Source of the DNA: JAGHAJ01 sp964559865 [NCBI: uncultured Synergistota bacterium]
Lineage (GTDB): Bacteria; Synergistota; JAGHAJ01
Reading direction: 5' to 3'
DNA length: 57,863 nucleotides
Assembly (NCBI GenBank): GCA_964559865.1
Contig: CAZLJD010000028.1
Coordinates: forward strand, 1 to 57,863
Under the pieces are notes generated by a model. It saw nothing but the letters and a program-made list of their open reading frames with translations, made no database searches and was not told the DNA's origin. The position numbers were made by a program, and so were the translations under genes. Shown here piece after piece: positions 19,728 through 28,751 of the stretch; the first letter of the stretch is position 1; each line of letters starts with the position of its first letter.

Positions 19728-20771
19728 CTACCCAAGGATGCTATTCTCTTTATCCTGATACACTATTCCTCTATTCTGCTTTCTCTCTCCCGTCCTGGCC
19801 AAAAGCTCTATCCTATAAAGGTAGGAGTAAAACCAATTAGTATCCGGTTTCTTCCTTAGCGGGGGTATATCTTGACGCTCGTAACCGTATCCCCAAGCAA
19901 CATATTCACTAAAGTTCTTTATGATATCCGTTATAACCACATCATACGCTTCAAGAAGTCTCTTCTGAACCCTCCTCCACTTGAACAACGAAGATTCCTG
20001 CCTCGTTATACCAAAGTACCCTGCACTCCCCTCACCCTTGAGAGTATCTATTCCACACCCCACAAAAGCAACGAGTGCATCCTCTGTCTCCGGAGGATCA
20101 GTAAAAAATGTATCAAAATTTCCCCTCATTTCCTCAGGGACCCCATTAGAAAGGTCAAACTGTATTACATCCAAAGAAAGTCCAAGGTCCCTCTTCACAC
20201 TTTGAATAAACTCCACCAACCTCTCGTCCACTTCAACCACTACAACCTCTTCTGCAACCCCAAGCATAGAGATAGCAACACCCACAAGGTCATCATCACC
20301 AAGCACAGTAACCCTTCTACCAGCAATGTCTCCTCTATAAAGAGCCATTCCTACCCTATATACTGTGGTATCCGGCGTAACATAAGCCTGATCGTATTCC
20401 TTCACAGCTTCTGGTCTACCAGAGGAGACTTCAACAAACCTCTTATACAGATCCCTCAACTCACCATTAAGTTCAATACTCCTACCACCGCAATTACTAC
20501 AGGGATTCTCAGGGTGTAAGATACCACCTACTCTGCAAAGTTCGTAGCCACTTTGGGTCAATTTAACAGTATCCTTTATCTCTAACACTCCTATCTCCTC
20601 GAAACCCTTCAGTGCCTCAACCACATAGGAAATAGGCACTTCAGAGATACCAACACCCTGCCAAAAATCTTCTGTGATGGAATACGCACGCAATATCCGT
20701 TGCAGATCTCTCCGGGTAACATCGAAACCTCTTGACCTTAGCCGTCTCAACACGACTTCTATGCCCTGCAT
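19728..20771 (-). CDS. bpsA: N4-bis(aminopropyl)spermidine synthase (branched-chain polyamine synthase)
   Basis: This 347-aa enzyme would add two aminopropyl groups from decarboxylated S-adenosylmethionine to the secondary amine of spermidine, making the branched polyamines that thermophiles use to protect nucleic acids. The characteristic G-D-D-D motif (residues 158-161, VTVLGDDDLVGVA) and TDPPET (224-229) lie in the Rossmann-like catalytic domain. The N-terminal region of about 80 aa resembles a winged helix and is followed by a CxxC pair (91 and 94). The ATG has GGGAGGG upstream. It is placed between livF and the Hsp70 gene with gaps of three bases or none, so expression with transporter and chaperone genes is likely. 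Confidence 0.88.
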   Translation of the reverse strand: MQGIEVVLRRLRSRGFDVTRRDLQRILRAYSITEDFWQGVGISEVPISYVVEALKGFEEIGVLEIKDTVKLTQSGYELCRVGGILHPENPCSNCGGRSIELNGELRDLYKRFVEVSSGRPEAVKEYDQAYVTPDTTVYRVGMALYRGDIAGRRVTVLGDDDLVGVAISMLGVAEEVVVVEVDERLVEFIQSVKRDLGLSLDVIQFDLSNGVPEEMRGNFDTFFTDPPETEDALVAFVGCGIDTLKGEGSAGYFGITRQESSLFKWRRVQKRLLEAYDVVITDIIKNFSEYVAWGYGYERQDIPPLRKKPDTNWFYSYLYRIELLARTGERKQNRGIVYQDKENSILG

Positions 20772-20774
20772 AAA

Positions 20775-21479
20775 CTACCCTCCCAGATAAGCCCGCTTAA
20801 CATCTTCAAGTGCGGATAACTCCGAAGGAGATCCCTCATGAACCACCCTCCCAAGCTCCACAACATAACCATATGTAGCGATTTCCAAAGACTTGCTTGC
20901 ATTCTGTTCAGACATGAGTATGGTTAACCCTTTGTCACTAAGGTACTTTATGACCTCAAACACCTTATCAACCAGTTTAGGCATCAAACCAAGAGATATT
21001 TCATCTACCATGAGTATAGACGGTCTGCTCATAAGAGCCCTACCTATAGCAAGCATCTGCCTTTCTCCTCCACTCAAAGTACCTGCCATCTGCTGTAGCC
21101 TCTCCTTGAGTCTTGGGAAGATCCCACATACCTCCTCAAAGGTCTCTTCTACAACAGATTTATCCTTAACCAGATACGCACCAAGCATAAGGTTATCCTT
21201 AACAGACAAACGAGGAAACACTCTACCTCCCTCAGGAACAAGTACTATTCCTAATGCCGCTCTCTGGTGCGCCTTTAAATCAGTTATATCCTTTCCCTTA
21301 AAAAACACTCTCCCAGAAGAAGGTGCCTTCAAGCCCATTACCGTTCTCAACAACGTTGTTTTTCCAGCACCATTCGCCCCTACGATCACAACCAAACTGC
21401 CGTCGTTTACCTCAAAAGATATACCCCTAACAGCTTTGATCTCACCATAAGAGACCTCAAGGTCAGTCACCTTCAGCAT
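20775..21479 (-). CDS. livF: Branched-chain amino acid-type ABC importer ATPase LivF
   Basis: This 234-aa ATPase belongs to the HAAT (LivF) group. Walker A is GANGAGKTTLL, the signature is LSGGERQMLAIGRALM, Walker B is ILMVDEISLGLMP, and the H-loop-equivalent region is TILMSEQN, as usual in LivF. It overlaps livG by seven bases and forms an importer with livGMH. The cargo is an amino acid or related carboxylate; the neighbouring hutH makes histidine a reasonable guess. No gene for the matching binding protein (LivK/J) is within the window. Confidence 0.93.
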   Translation of the reverse strand: MLKVTDLEVSYGEIKAVRGISFEVNDGSLVVIVGANGAGKTTLLRTVMGLKAPSSGRVFFKGKDITDLKAHQRAALGIVLVPEGGRVFPRLSVKDNLMLGAYLVKDKSVVEETFEEVCGIFPRLKERLQQMAGTLSGGERQMLAIGRALMSRPSILMVDEISLGLMPKLVDKVFEVIKYLSDKGLTILMSEQNASKSLEIATYGYVVELGRVVHEGSPSELSALEDVKRAYLGG

Positions 21480-22237
21480 TGCTTAACCCCACCTGTTCCA
21501 AGATATGCGTCTATTACCTCTTGATTAGATATTACTTCTTCTGGCGTACCTTCAGCTATCTTTCTGCCATAGTTCAAAACAGAAACCCTCTTGCACAACT
21601 CCATAACAACAGGCATATTATGTTCTATTATTATAATTGTTAATCCTCCTCTATTTAATTTGCGAACAAGAGCTTTTAGCTCATCCATCTCATCAAAGTT
21701 CAACCCGGAAAAGGACTCATCCATCAACAATACAGAAGGTGAAAGTGCCAATACCCTTGCTATCTCAAGCCTTCGCTGATAACCAAGCGGCAAAGTCTTT
21801 GCTTTCCTATCCCGAAACTCCCATAAAGATGTCTCCTCAAGAAACTCCCTGACCTCCTCAACATACGACTCTTTTCTCCACAGAGATAAAGACGAAAAGA
21901 AGCTACCATGTTGCTTACTTCCATAAGCAACAAGTACATTCTCTAAAACTGTAAGCTCTGAAAAGGGTCTCACCACTTGAAATGTTCTACCAATACCAAG
22001 GATCGCAATATCAAACGCACTCAACCCCGTAATATCTCTTTCCTCAAAAAAAATCCTCCCACTACTTGGTGGGAAGATCCCACTTATCATATTAAATAAA
22101 GTCGTCTTGCCTGCACCATTCGGACCAACTACACCGATAACAGAACCTTTCTCAACAGTCAAATCAACGCCGTCAACCGCCCTTAAACCGCTAAAATCCT
22201 TCGTTATGCCTTCCAGTCTCAGGATCACTTCTCCCAT
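21473..22237 (-). CDS. livG: Branched-chain amino acid-type ABC importer ATPase LivG
   Basis: This 254-aa ATPase has Walker A GPNGAGKTTLFN, the atypical signature LPLGYQRRLEIARVLA expected of LivG, Walker B VLLMDESFSGLN and a C-terminal YGRKIAEGTPEEVISNQEVIDAYLG tail that is a hallmark of the group. It overlaps livM by 13 bases and livF by seven, so the two ATPases are translated together. Confidence 0.93.
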   Translation of the reverse strand: MGEVILRLEGITKDFSGLRAVDGVDLTVEKGSVIGVVGPNGAGKTTLFNMISGIFPPSSGRIFFEERDITGLSAFDIAILGIGRTFQVVRPFSELTVLENVLVAYGSKQHGSFFSSLSLWRKESYVEEVREFLEETSLWEFRDRKAKTLPLGYQRRLEIARVLALSPSVLLMDESFSGLNFDEMDELKALVRKLNRGGLTIIIIEHNMPVVMELCKRVSVLNYGRKIAEGTPEEVISNQEVIDAYLGTGGVKQC

Positions 22238-23094
22238 ACAAATATCCTCCTAAGTATTCCACCTTCTCCAAGTAGTCCCTGTGGTTGATACCTCATCATG
22301 AAGACAAGCAACCCCCCATAAAGCAACATACGATAGTTTTGAATAGGCCTAAAGAACTCTGGCAGAAGAACAAGCATAGCTGCACCAAGTATTGGTCCCG
22401 ATATAGTATCCATACCCCCAACAACCACCATTGAGAGTATAGTTATAGAAACAGGAAAACCAAAATCCCCAGAACTGATAAAACCCATAAAATGCGCATA
22501 GAGTACGCCCGCCACACCAGCATATGCACTACCAAGAGCAAATGCAAACAGTTTAAACCTACGTGGATCTATACCAACAGTTGTAGAGGCAAGTTCGTCT
22601 TCCCTCATAGCAGCAGAAAACAAACCTACCCACGATGCCTTAAACCACCTACTAACCAAAATCAAAGCTACAACGATAATATATACCATTACCATGTAGC
22701 CAAAGTTTGACATATATCCACCAGCCCACCGCGGGAAGGGTATATTACCTATACCAAGCGCCCCCCCAAAGAAAGGGACATACAAAAATACAGCCTGAAC
22801 AATAAAGTTTATACCCATGGTCGTAATCGCAAGAAAGTCATCTCTCACCCTCAGACTCGGCATACCGAGTACTATTCCTACACCTGTGGTTATAAGGACA
22901 GCCAACACACCAGCTGCCCACACAGGCAACCCAAACTTTACTGAAAGTATTGCAGAAGCATAAGCACCTATCGCCCAGAACGCCGCATGCCCAAGTGATA
23001 TCTGTCCTGCATAACCAACTATAATATTCAATCCTAACGCCAGTATTATATATATACCTACCGTAATAGCTAATGTTACAAGATATCCACCCAT
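22225..23094 (-). CDS. livM: Branched-chain amino acid-type ABC importer permease LivM
   Basis: This 289-aa membrane protein has about eight or nine hydrophobic helices and the LivM landmarks LNIIVGYAGQISLGHAAFWAIGAYASAIL and, near the end, VVVGGMDTISGPILGAAMLVLLPE. It pairs with LivH to form the channel of the importer. It begins two bases after livH and runs into livG by 13 bases. Confidence 0.93.
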   Translation of the reverse strand: MGGYLVTLAITVGIYIILALGLNIIVGYAGQISLGHAAFWAIGAYASAILSVKFGLPVWAAGVLAVLITTGVGIVLGMPSLRVRDDFLAITTMGINFIVQAVFLYVPFFGGALGIGNIPFPRWAGGYMSNFGYMVMVYIIVVALILVSRWFKASWVGLFSAAMREDELASTTVGIDPRRFKLFAFALGSAYAGVAGVLYAHFMGFISSGDFGFPVSITILSMVVVGGMDTISGPILGAAMLVLLPEFFRPIQNYRMLLYGGLLVFMMRYQPQGLLGEGGILRRIFVWEK

Positions 23095-23096
23095 GA

Positions 23097-23978
23097 CTAT
23101 CTACCCTTTCTAAATAGGAAACTTAATCCCTCTGGTCTAAAGAGTATCACAGCTATCATCGCAATGAAAGCAATGGAATCCCTTGGTAGAGGGACACTGA
23201 AGAACCCTATTATAATGGTCTCGGTAAGTCCTATAATAATGGAAGCAAGGAGTGTTCCCCAGATATTGCCAAGCCCACCTACAACAATGATAGCAAGTGC
23301 CTTATACGCAGGAACATCTCCCATAGCAGGATAAACAGAGTTAAAATACACCCCAACAAGCAAACCTGCAGCACCTGCCAGTGCGGAACTTAAAGCAAAG
23401 GTCAACATCGTAGCCCTTTGAACATCTATACCTACCACAGAAGACATATCCATATCCTGAGATACAGCCTTCATGGAGAGCCCAAACTTTGTTTTTTCAA
23501 CTACAATCCACAGGAAGACAATCAGCAGTACAGAAACAAAGAGTACAAGCAACTGTGTAGCACTTATAGATACGCTACCCCACCTATACTCACCTGACAT
23601 GATGGTAGAAGGGAAAGAACGAATGTAAGGACCTGCAACTATTCTGCACGCCTCTTCTATGGATATGAACAAGCCTATGCTTGCTATTAGGGGAACCACT
23701 GGTGGAAAGGAAAGAAGGTGATAATAGACATAGTTTTGTATAAGGATGCCCACCCCTGCACACACCAACATCGACAACGCCATAGCAACGATGAAGCTAC
23801 CAGTATACGTATAGGTAACCAGCCCTACGTATGCACCTATCACATACACACCCGCATGGGCAACATGCAGGATCCTCAGAACCCCATAAACCATCGTTAA
23901 ACCAACCGCTATAAGAGCATAAACACTGCCTATTGTCAGTCCGTTTATAAGCTGCTGTTCCCACAAGTTAGAGCTCAC
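23097..23978 (-). CDS. livH: Branched-chain amino acid-type ABC importer permease LivH
   Basis: This is a membrane protein of up to 293 aa with the LivH pattern: GLTIGSVYALIAVGLTMVYGVLRILHVAHAGVYVIGAY near the start, and ALAIIVVGGLGNIWGTLLASIIIGLTE later. The GTG at 23978 overlaps the end of hutH by 11 bases. A TTG at 23966, with GGTGGGTGAG upstream and lying just after the hutH stop, is an equally good start and would lose only four residues. Confidence 0.93.
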   Translation of the reverse strand: MSSNLWEQQLINGLTIGSVYALIAVGLTMVYGVLRILHVAHAGVYVIGAYVGLVTYTYTGSFIVAMALSMLVCAGVGILIQNYVYYHLLSFPPVVPLIASIGLFISIEEACRIVAGPYIRSFPSTIMSGEYRWGSVSISATQLLVLFVSVLLIVFLWIVVEKTKFGLSMKAVSQDMDMSSVVGIDVQRATMLTFALSSALAGAAGLLVGVYFNSVYPAMGDVPAYKALAIIVVGGLGNIWGTLLASIIIGLTETIIIGFFSVPLPRDSIAFIAMIAVILFRPEGLSFLFRKGR

Positions 23979-25491
23979 CCACCTTTTCCTCTACCTGCCG
24001 TATAAAATCCCCTTCTATCATATCTCTGATAGACTCTATGTCTCCCTTCATCTGTCTATCCTTGTCAAGCGCTCCCACTCGGGACCTAACCAACCTATAA
24101 GCAAAATTCGTACCCAAACCTATCTGCCTCTTTCTAAACTCAAGCCCTTGGGCAGCAACCATCAGTTCTATAGCAAGGATATAAGAGACATTCACACTAA
24201 CGCTCCGTGCCTTCCTCGCAGATATGGTCCCCATACTCACATGATCCTCTTGGTTAGCAGACGTTGGTATAGAATCCACGACAGCAGGCATACAAAGTGT
24301 CTTATTCTCACTTACCAAAGCAGCTGCAACATACTGTGGTATCATCATTCCAGAGTTTAAACCGCTTTTCATCACCAAAAACGCTGGCAATCCACTAAGA
24401 TTGTTGTCAACAAGTCTCGCAATACGCCTCTCAGATATGTTTCCGAGTTCAGAAAGAGCGATAGAAAGGAAGTCCATAGCCATACCTACTGGTTCTCCAT
24501 GAAAATTTCCCCCGGATATCACACTTGGCTCATCTTCAAAAAAGACGGGGTTATCCGTAACAGCATTTATCTCCACACTCAACACATCTCCTACATACCT
24601 CAATGCATCCCTAACTGCACCATGAACCTGTGGCACACACCTTAAAGAGTAAGCATCCTGAACACGCATGTGCCCATTATCGTAAATTATACTGCTACCA
24701 TCTATCAGCTTAAGGATATTAGACGCCACAACCTTTTGTCCATCAAAGCCCCTTATCTCCTGCAATCTCGGGTCAAAGGCATAAGGCACACCTTCCATCG
24801 CCTCCAGCGACATTGCAGCAGAGATGTCAGCTACCTTCACGAGCTTTCTACCTCTCATGAAGGCATCAACACCCACAGCAGCCATTACAGGAGTCCCATT
24901 TATAATAGCTATACCCTCTTTTGCTTCCAGCTCAAAATAAGGTGGCAATCCCACCCTTTGGAAGGCATCAGCAGCCCTAACCACACTACCTCCAAAAAAG
25001 ACATCTCCCTCACCTATTACAGCAAGCCCCATGTGTGCAAGAGGAGCAAGATCTCCACTTGCACCAACAGAACCCTTCTCCGGTATAACAGGGACTATAC
25101 CCTCATTAAACATAGATACCATACGGTCAAGGAGTTCGTATCTCACACCCGAAAAACCCTTTGCAAGAGTGTTTATTCTCAGTAACATAGCCAACCTGGA
25201 TACAGCCTTAGGCAAAGGCTCTCCGACACCACAGCTGTGACTGAGCAAGAGATTTCTTTGAAGTGTCTTTACATCTTCCTTCGGTATCAGCACCTCACTC
25301 AACCTTCCAAAACCAGTTGTAACCCCATAAACTGTTCTACCCTCTGCTATGAGAGATTCGAGGTGTCTGCGATTCCTCTTCACCTTCTCTACCACTTCAG
25401 CAGAGAGTTCCAACCGTAGATCTTCTTCCAGAAGTACCGACTCGAGTTCCTCCAAAGAAAGCCCTTCAACGGATATGGTTATTCTTTTCAA
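23968..25491 (-). CDS. hutH: Histidine ammonia-lyase
   Basis: This 507-aa enzyme deaminates L-histidine to urocanate using the self-made MIO cofactor. The MIO-forming Ala-Ser-Gly is at residues 144-146 (SVGASGDLAPLAH), the mobile loop YGVTTGFG at 55-62, and the Ser-His pair (84-85, LLLSHSCGVG) is the selectivity signature of histidine rather than tyrosine or phenylalanine lyases. SENKTLCMPAVVDSIPTS and QEDHVSMG are also conserved. It begins with TTG (GAGGGGG upstream), two bases after the YkgJ-like gene. It leads the liv genes, yet hutU, hutI and hutG are not in the window, so the fate of urocanate cannot be told from here. Confidence 0.94.
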   Translation of the reverse strand: MKRITISVEGLSLEELESVLLEEDLRLELSAEVVEKVKRNRRHLESLIAEGRTVYGVTTGFGRLSEVLIPKEDVKTLQRNLLLSHSCGVGEPLPKAVSRLAMLLRINTLAKGFSGVRYELLDRMVSMFNEGIVPVIPEKGSVGASGDLAPLAHMGLAVIGEGDVFFGGSVVRAADAFQRVGLPPYFELEAKEGIAIINGTPVMAAVGVDAFMRGRKLVKVADISAAMSLEAMEGVPYAFDPRLQEIRGFDGQKVVASNILKLIDGSSIIYDNGHMRVQDAYSLRCVPQVHGAVRDALRYVGDVLSVEINAVTDNPVFFEDEPSVISGGNFHGEPVGMAMDFLSIALSELGNISERRIARLVDNNLSGLPAFLVMKSGLNSGMMIPQYVAAALVSENKTLCMPAVVDSIPTSANQEDHVSMGTISARKARSVSVNVSYILAIELMVAAQGLEFRKRQIGLGTNFAYRLVRSRVGALDKDRQMKGDIESIRDMIEGDFIRQVEEKVGEL

Positions 25492-25493
25492 CT

Positions 25494-25871
25494 TCAGGAT
25501 TCCCCCTCGCTAACAAAGTAAAAACCGCACTGATAGTCCACATCCTTTAGATCTCTTTCGTCTATAGGGAAAAGCTTGCACTGTAGTGGTCTCTTGCCAT
25601 TGTATATACTGCATCTGTTGTCATCTGTCAAATACGGACACCTTATTGCAAGCGTACAACAACGACCACACTGCAAACATCTACCCCTTCTCAGCTCAAG
25701 CTGTCTCCTTACATAAGTCTTCTTGAACTTGCCCAAATACCATCTTCTCAGTTTCCCCCACCAAAGCCGATAAAACCTCGCACTAAAGAGATCTCCACGC
25801 CTGCTATAGAGCTCCCCCACAATGGCAAAAGCAACTCCCCTACCTTTTAACGCTACCTTAGAAGCATCCAA
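25494..25871 (-). CDS. YkgJ-family cysteine-cluster (zinc/iron-binding) protein
   Basis: This 125-aa basic protein has the cysteine array CLQCGRCC, then CPYLTDDNRCSIYNGKRPLQCKLFP and a final CGF, matching the YkgJ/UPF0153 family proposed to bind zinc or an iron-sulfur cluster. The function is unknown. The TTG start is supported by AGAGGGTG seven bases upstream. A -10 box lies at 25904-25909, making this the probable first gene of the hutH-liv-bpsA-Hsp70 run. Confidence 0.8.
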   Translation of the reverse strand: MDASKVALKGRGVAFAIVGELYSRRGDLFSARFYRLWWGKLRRWYLGKFKKTYVRRQLELRRGRCLQCGRCCTLAIRCPYLTDDNRCSIYNGKRPLQCKLFPIDERDLKDVDYQCGFYFVSEGES

Positions 25872-25903
25872 ATAAATACACCCTCTCTAATCGATATGAC
25901 AAT

Positions 25904-25933
25904 ATTATACCTCACCCGCAAAGTGACACGCAA
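25904..25933 (-). promoter_or_regulatory. Possible promoter of the ykgJ-hutH-liv-bpsA run
   Basis: On the minus strand a perfect TATAAT (25904-25909) lies over the oppF stop codon. A weak TTGCGT is 18 bases further upstream. The predicted start near 25897 leaves a 26-nt leader before the TTG of the YkgJ-like gene. The -35 box matches consensus at only three positions, so this is tentative. Confidence 0.4.
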
Positions 25934-26900
25934 CTTGATGCCCTTTACCCGCATCTCTTAATGGGGGCTCGGTGGTCTTGCATACCTCCTTTGCATAAGG
26001 GCAGCGTGGATGGAATCTGCAACCTGATGGGGGGGATATGGGGTTAGGGATTTCACCCTTGGGGATAAACTCCTCTTTCTCTCTAAATGGGTCCGGCACA
26101 GGTATAACACTCATCAGGGAACGCGTATAGGGATGCAAAGGAGATGTGAATATATCCCTGAGAGGACCTATTTCTACTATCTTGCCAAGATACATCACAG
26201 CAATCCTATCACATATATACTTGGTAACAGCAAGATCATGCGTGATGAAAAGGTAGGTAAGGCCAAACTCCTCGGCAAGCTCTATCATCAACTCTATAAG
26301 CTGAGACCTTATGGATACATCCAGCATAGCTACCGCTTCATCTGCAACTATGAATTCCGGATTTAACACCAACGCCCTTGCAATAACTACCCTCTGCCTC
26401 TGCCCACCGGATATATCCTTCGGATAGCTGTTGTATATCCTCTCAGGCGGCGTGAGTCCCATCTTCTTGAGCATATCCATGACCATGTCTCTTCTTTCCC
26501 TTGGAGAACCTATATTGTGAATATCCAGTGCATCTTTTACAGCATCTCCTATCTTCATGTATGGATTTAAAGAAGCCATTGGGTCTTGGAATATTACCTG
26601 CATCTTCTTTCTCAATGGTATTAGCTCCTTATCCTGCATGTGAGTGATATCCTTACCATTAAAAACTATGCGACCTGATGTAGGGTCCAAGAGTCTCAAA
26701 ACAAGTCTTCCAGTTGTAGTTTTCCCACTTCCAGACTCTCCCACAAGCCCAAGGCTCTTTCTCCTCTGTATATCAAAGCTGACATCATCAACAGCATGAA
26801 CAAACCTCTTCTCTCTTCCCAATATGGAAGAAAGCAAGCCACCCTTTACTGGAAAGTACTTAACAAGATTTTCTACCTGAAGGATAATATCTTCACTCAT
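25905..26900 (-). CDS. oppF: Oligopeptide/dipeptide ABC importer ATPase (OppF-like)
   Basis: This 331-aa ATPase has Walker A GESGSGKTTTGR, the signature ISGGQRQRVVIARALVLNP, Walker B FIVADEAVAMLDVS and the C-terminal cysteine motif of Opp/Dpp ATPases (CRFHPRCPYAKEVC with a late C at about 325), which binds an iron-sulfur cluster in related proteins. It overlaps oppD by eight bases. Sequence alone does not separate peptide from oligosaccharide or nickel transport. Confidence 0.93.
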   Translation of the reverse strand: MSEDIILQVENLVKYFPVKGGLLSSILGREKRFVHAVDDVSFDIQRRKSLGLVGESGSGKTTTGRLVLRLLDPTSGRIVFNGKDITHMQDKELIPLRKKMQVIFQDPMASLNPYMKIGDAVKDALDIHNIGSPRERRDMVMDMLKKMGLTPPERIYNSYPKDISGGQRQRVVIARALVLNPEFIVADEAVAMLDVSIRSQLIELMIELAEEFGLTYLFITHDLAVTKYICDRIAVMYLGKIVEIGPLRDIFTSPLHPYTRSLMSVIPVPDPFREKEEFIPKGEIPNPISPPSGCRFHPRCPYAKEVCKTTEPPLRDAGKGHQVACHFAGEV

Positions 26901-27864
26901 TCACTCGTTCCCCTTCGTAAAGCCAGCATTTCACCTTCCTGCCATTTACACGAAACTCCGGTGGAGTTTCCTTCCTGCACTTATCCGTAGCGTAAGGACA
27001 CCTATCGTGGAACCTACATCCCGGAGGTGGAGAAGAAAGATCTGGCGGATAGCCTGGAATAAAACTTATCTGTCTGTCATCTATATCTATGTTGGGTATC
27101 GCCTTCATGAGAAGTTTCGTATAAGGGTGCAGAGGGTCTTTGTATAGCTCCTTTACAGGTGCAAACTCAACCACATGCCCAGCGTAAAACACGGCTATAT
27201 AGTGAGCCATCTCCGCTACAACTCCGAGATCATGTGTAATAAGCACCAAGGTCATCCCGAACTTCTTCTGCAAGTCTCTGAGTAGGTTAAGTATCTGGGC
27301 TTGTATTATAACATCCAAAGAAGTAGTAGGTTCATCGGCAATAACGAGTTCTGGGTGTAATACCAAAGAGAGTGCTATCATCATCCTCTGTCGCATACCA
27401 CCGCTGAACTGAAATGGATAATCGTTGAGCCTCGACAAAGATATACCAACAGCATCCATAACCTCTTTTATCATACTCATAGATTCCTCTTCTGCTATTT
27501 TACCTTTATGGGTATGGATTGTCTCAATAAAGTGGTCTTTTACCTTCATAACAGGGTTTAAACTCGTCATCGGATCTTGGAATATCATCGATATATGAGC
27601 TCCCCTTATCCTCCTCATACCTTCTGGATCTTCGCTAAGGAGGTCCTTCCCCCTAAAGAAAATATTACCCTTCACCTCAGCAGAGTGTGGGAGTATCCTC
27701 ATAATAGCAGAACCAAAAGTGGACTTTCCACAACCAGACTCACCAACCACACCCACAACCTTACCCTCTTCTACATCCAAGGAGACCCTGTCAAGTGCAA
27801 GCACCGTCCTTGTATAACTCTTATAGTAGACACTGACATCCCTAACACTAAGCACTACACCCAT
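26893..27864 (-). CDS. oppD: Oligopeptide/dipeptide ABC importer ATPase (OppD-like)
   Basis: This 323-aa ATPase has Walker A GESGCGKSTFG, the Q-loop FQDPMTSLNPVMKV, the signature FSGGMRQRMMIALSLVLHPE, Walker B LVIADEPTTSLDV, and the C-terminal CRFHDRCPYATDKC motif that matches oppF. It lies one base after oppC. Together the two ATPases energise the OppBC permease. Confidence 0.93.
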   Translation of the reverse strand: MGVVLSVRDVSVYYKSYTRTVLALDRVSLDVEEGKVVGVVGESGCGKSTFGSAIMRILPHSAEVKGNIFFRGKDLLSEDPEGMRRIRGAHISMIFQDPMTSLNPVMKVKDHFIETIHTHKGKIAEEESMSMIKEVMDAVGISLSRLNDYPFQFSGGMRQRMMIALSLVLHPELVIADEPTTSLDVIIQAQILNLLRDLQKKFGMTLVLITHDLGVVAEMAHYIAVFYAGHVVEFAPVKELYKDPLHPYTKLLMKAIPNIDIDDRQISFIPGYPPDLSSPPPGCRFHDRCPYATDKCRKETPPEFRVNGRKVKCWLYEGERVNE

Positions 27865-27865
27865 G

Positions 27866-28750
27866 CTATCCCCTATCCCCAGAACTGGTATTCATGTACT
27901 CGTTCAACCCCTCCCCAAACATGCTGAATCCCAAAACGATCAAGACTATAGCAAGCCCTGGGAAAAAGACCATCCACCAATAGTTTTGGAGAAGGAATCT
28001 CTGCCCGTTATTCAGGTCATATCCCCAATCAGGAGTTGGTGGAGTTATACCAAGACCCAAAAAGCTAAGTCCCGCCTCTGTCATTATAGCATCTGCTATA
28101 TTCATAGAGAATATGACAGCTATCGAAGGCATAACATTAGGCAGTATGTATTTAGTAAGAATTCTTTTGTTATCAGCTCCAAGTGCTCTTGCTGCTTCCA
28201 CAAAGAGATGGGACTTTACCGATGTAACTTGATTCCTCACCACCCTGAAGTAGGTTGGAGCATAAACCACGGCTATTGAAACCGCTATATTCACTATACC
28301 CGGCCCAAGCATGGCAGCTATCGCAATTGCAAGTATAAGGCCGGGAAAGGAATATATAGAATCCATTATCATCGTAATAACCCTATCAAACAGTCCCCCA
28401 ACATAACCCGATATAAGTCCAAGAGGAACACCCACAGCAAACGCTATAACAACAGATATAATGGCTATTGCAAGTGCAATCCTCGCCCCATATATAACCC
28501 TGCTAAGCATATCTCTCCCCAAGTTATCAGTTCCCATCCAGAAGTGTCCACTGGGCGGTAAGAACGCTTTCCCAACACTCTTTATAGGATTATACGGTGC
28601 TATAAAGGGGGAAAATAGTGCAAACACTATAAAAACCAGGAGTATGATACCCCCTACAACCATCATCCTACCAGCTACTGTTCGTGAGCTACCCTTCAAA
28701 AACTTAAACAGAGAGTAAGAGATAAACTTCTTTTCTACACCTGTAGTCAT
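27866..28750 (-). CDS. oppC: Oligopeptide/dipeptide ABC importer permease (OppC-like)
   Basis: This 294-aa permease has about six membrane helices. The N-terminal VVGGIILLVFIVFALFSPFIAPYNPIK and the GTDNLGRDMLSRVIYGARIALAIA block are OppC/DppC signatures, and the EAA loop is EAARALGADNKRILTKYILPN. It begins one base before the upstream oppB ends its neighbour gap and is cotranscribed. Confidence 0.94.
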   Translation of the reverse strand: MTTGVEKKFISYSLFKFLKGSSRTVAGRMMVVGGIILLVFIVFALFSPFIAPYNPIKSVGKAFLPPSGHFWMGTDNLGRDMLSRVIYGARIALAIAIISVVIAFAVGVPLGLISGYVGGLFDRVITMIMDSIYSFPGLILAIAIAAMLGPGIVNIAVSIAVVYAPTYFRVVRNQVTSVKSHLFVEAARALGADNKRILTKYILPNVMPSIAVIFSMNIADAIMTEAGLSFLGLGITPPTPDWGYDLNNGQRFLLQNYWWMVFFPGLAIVLIVLGFSMFGEGLNEYMNTSSGDRG

Positions 28751-28751
28751 A

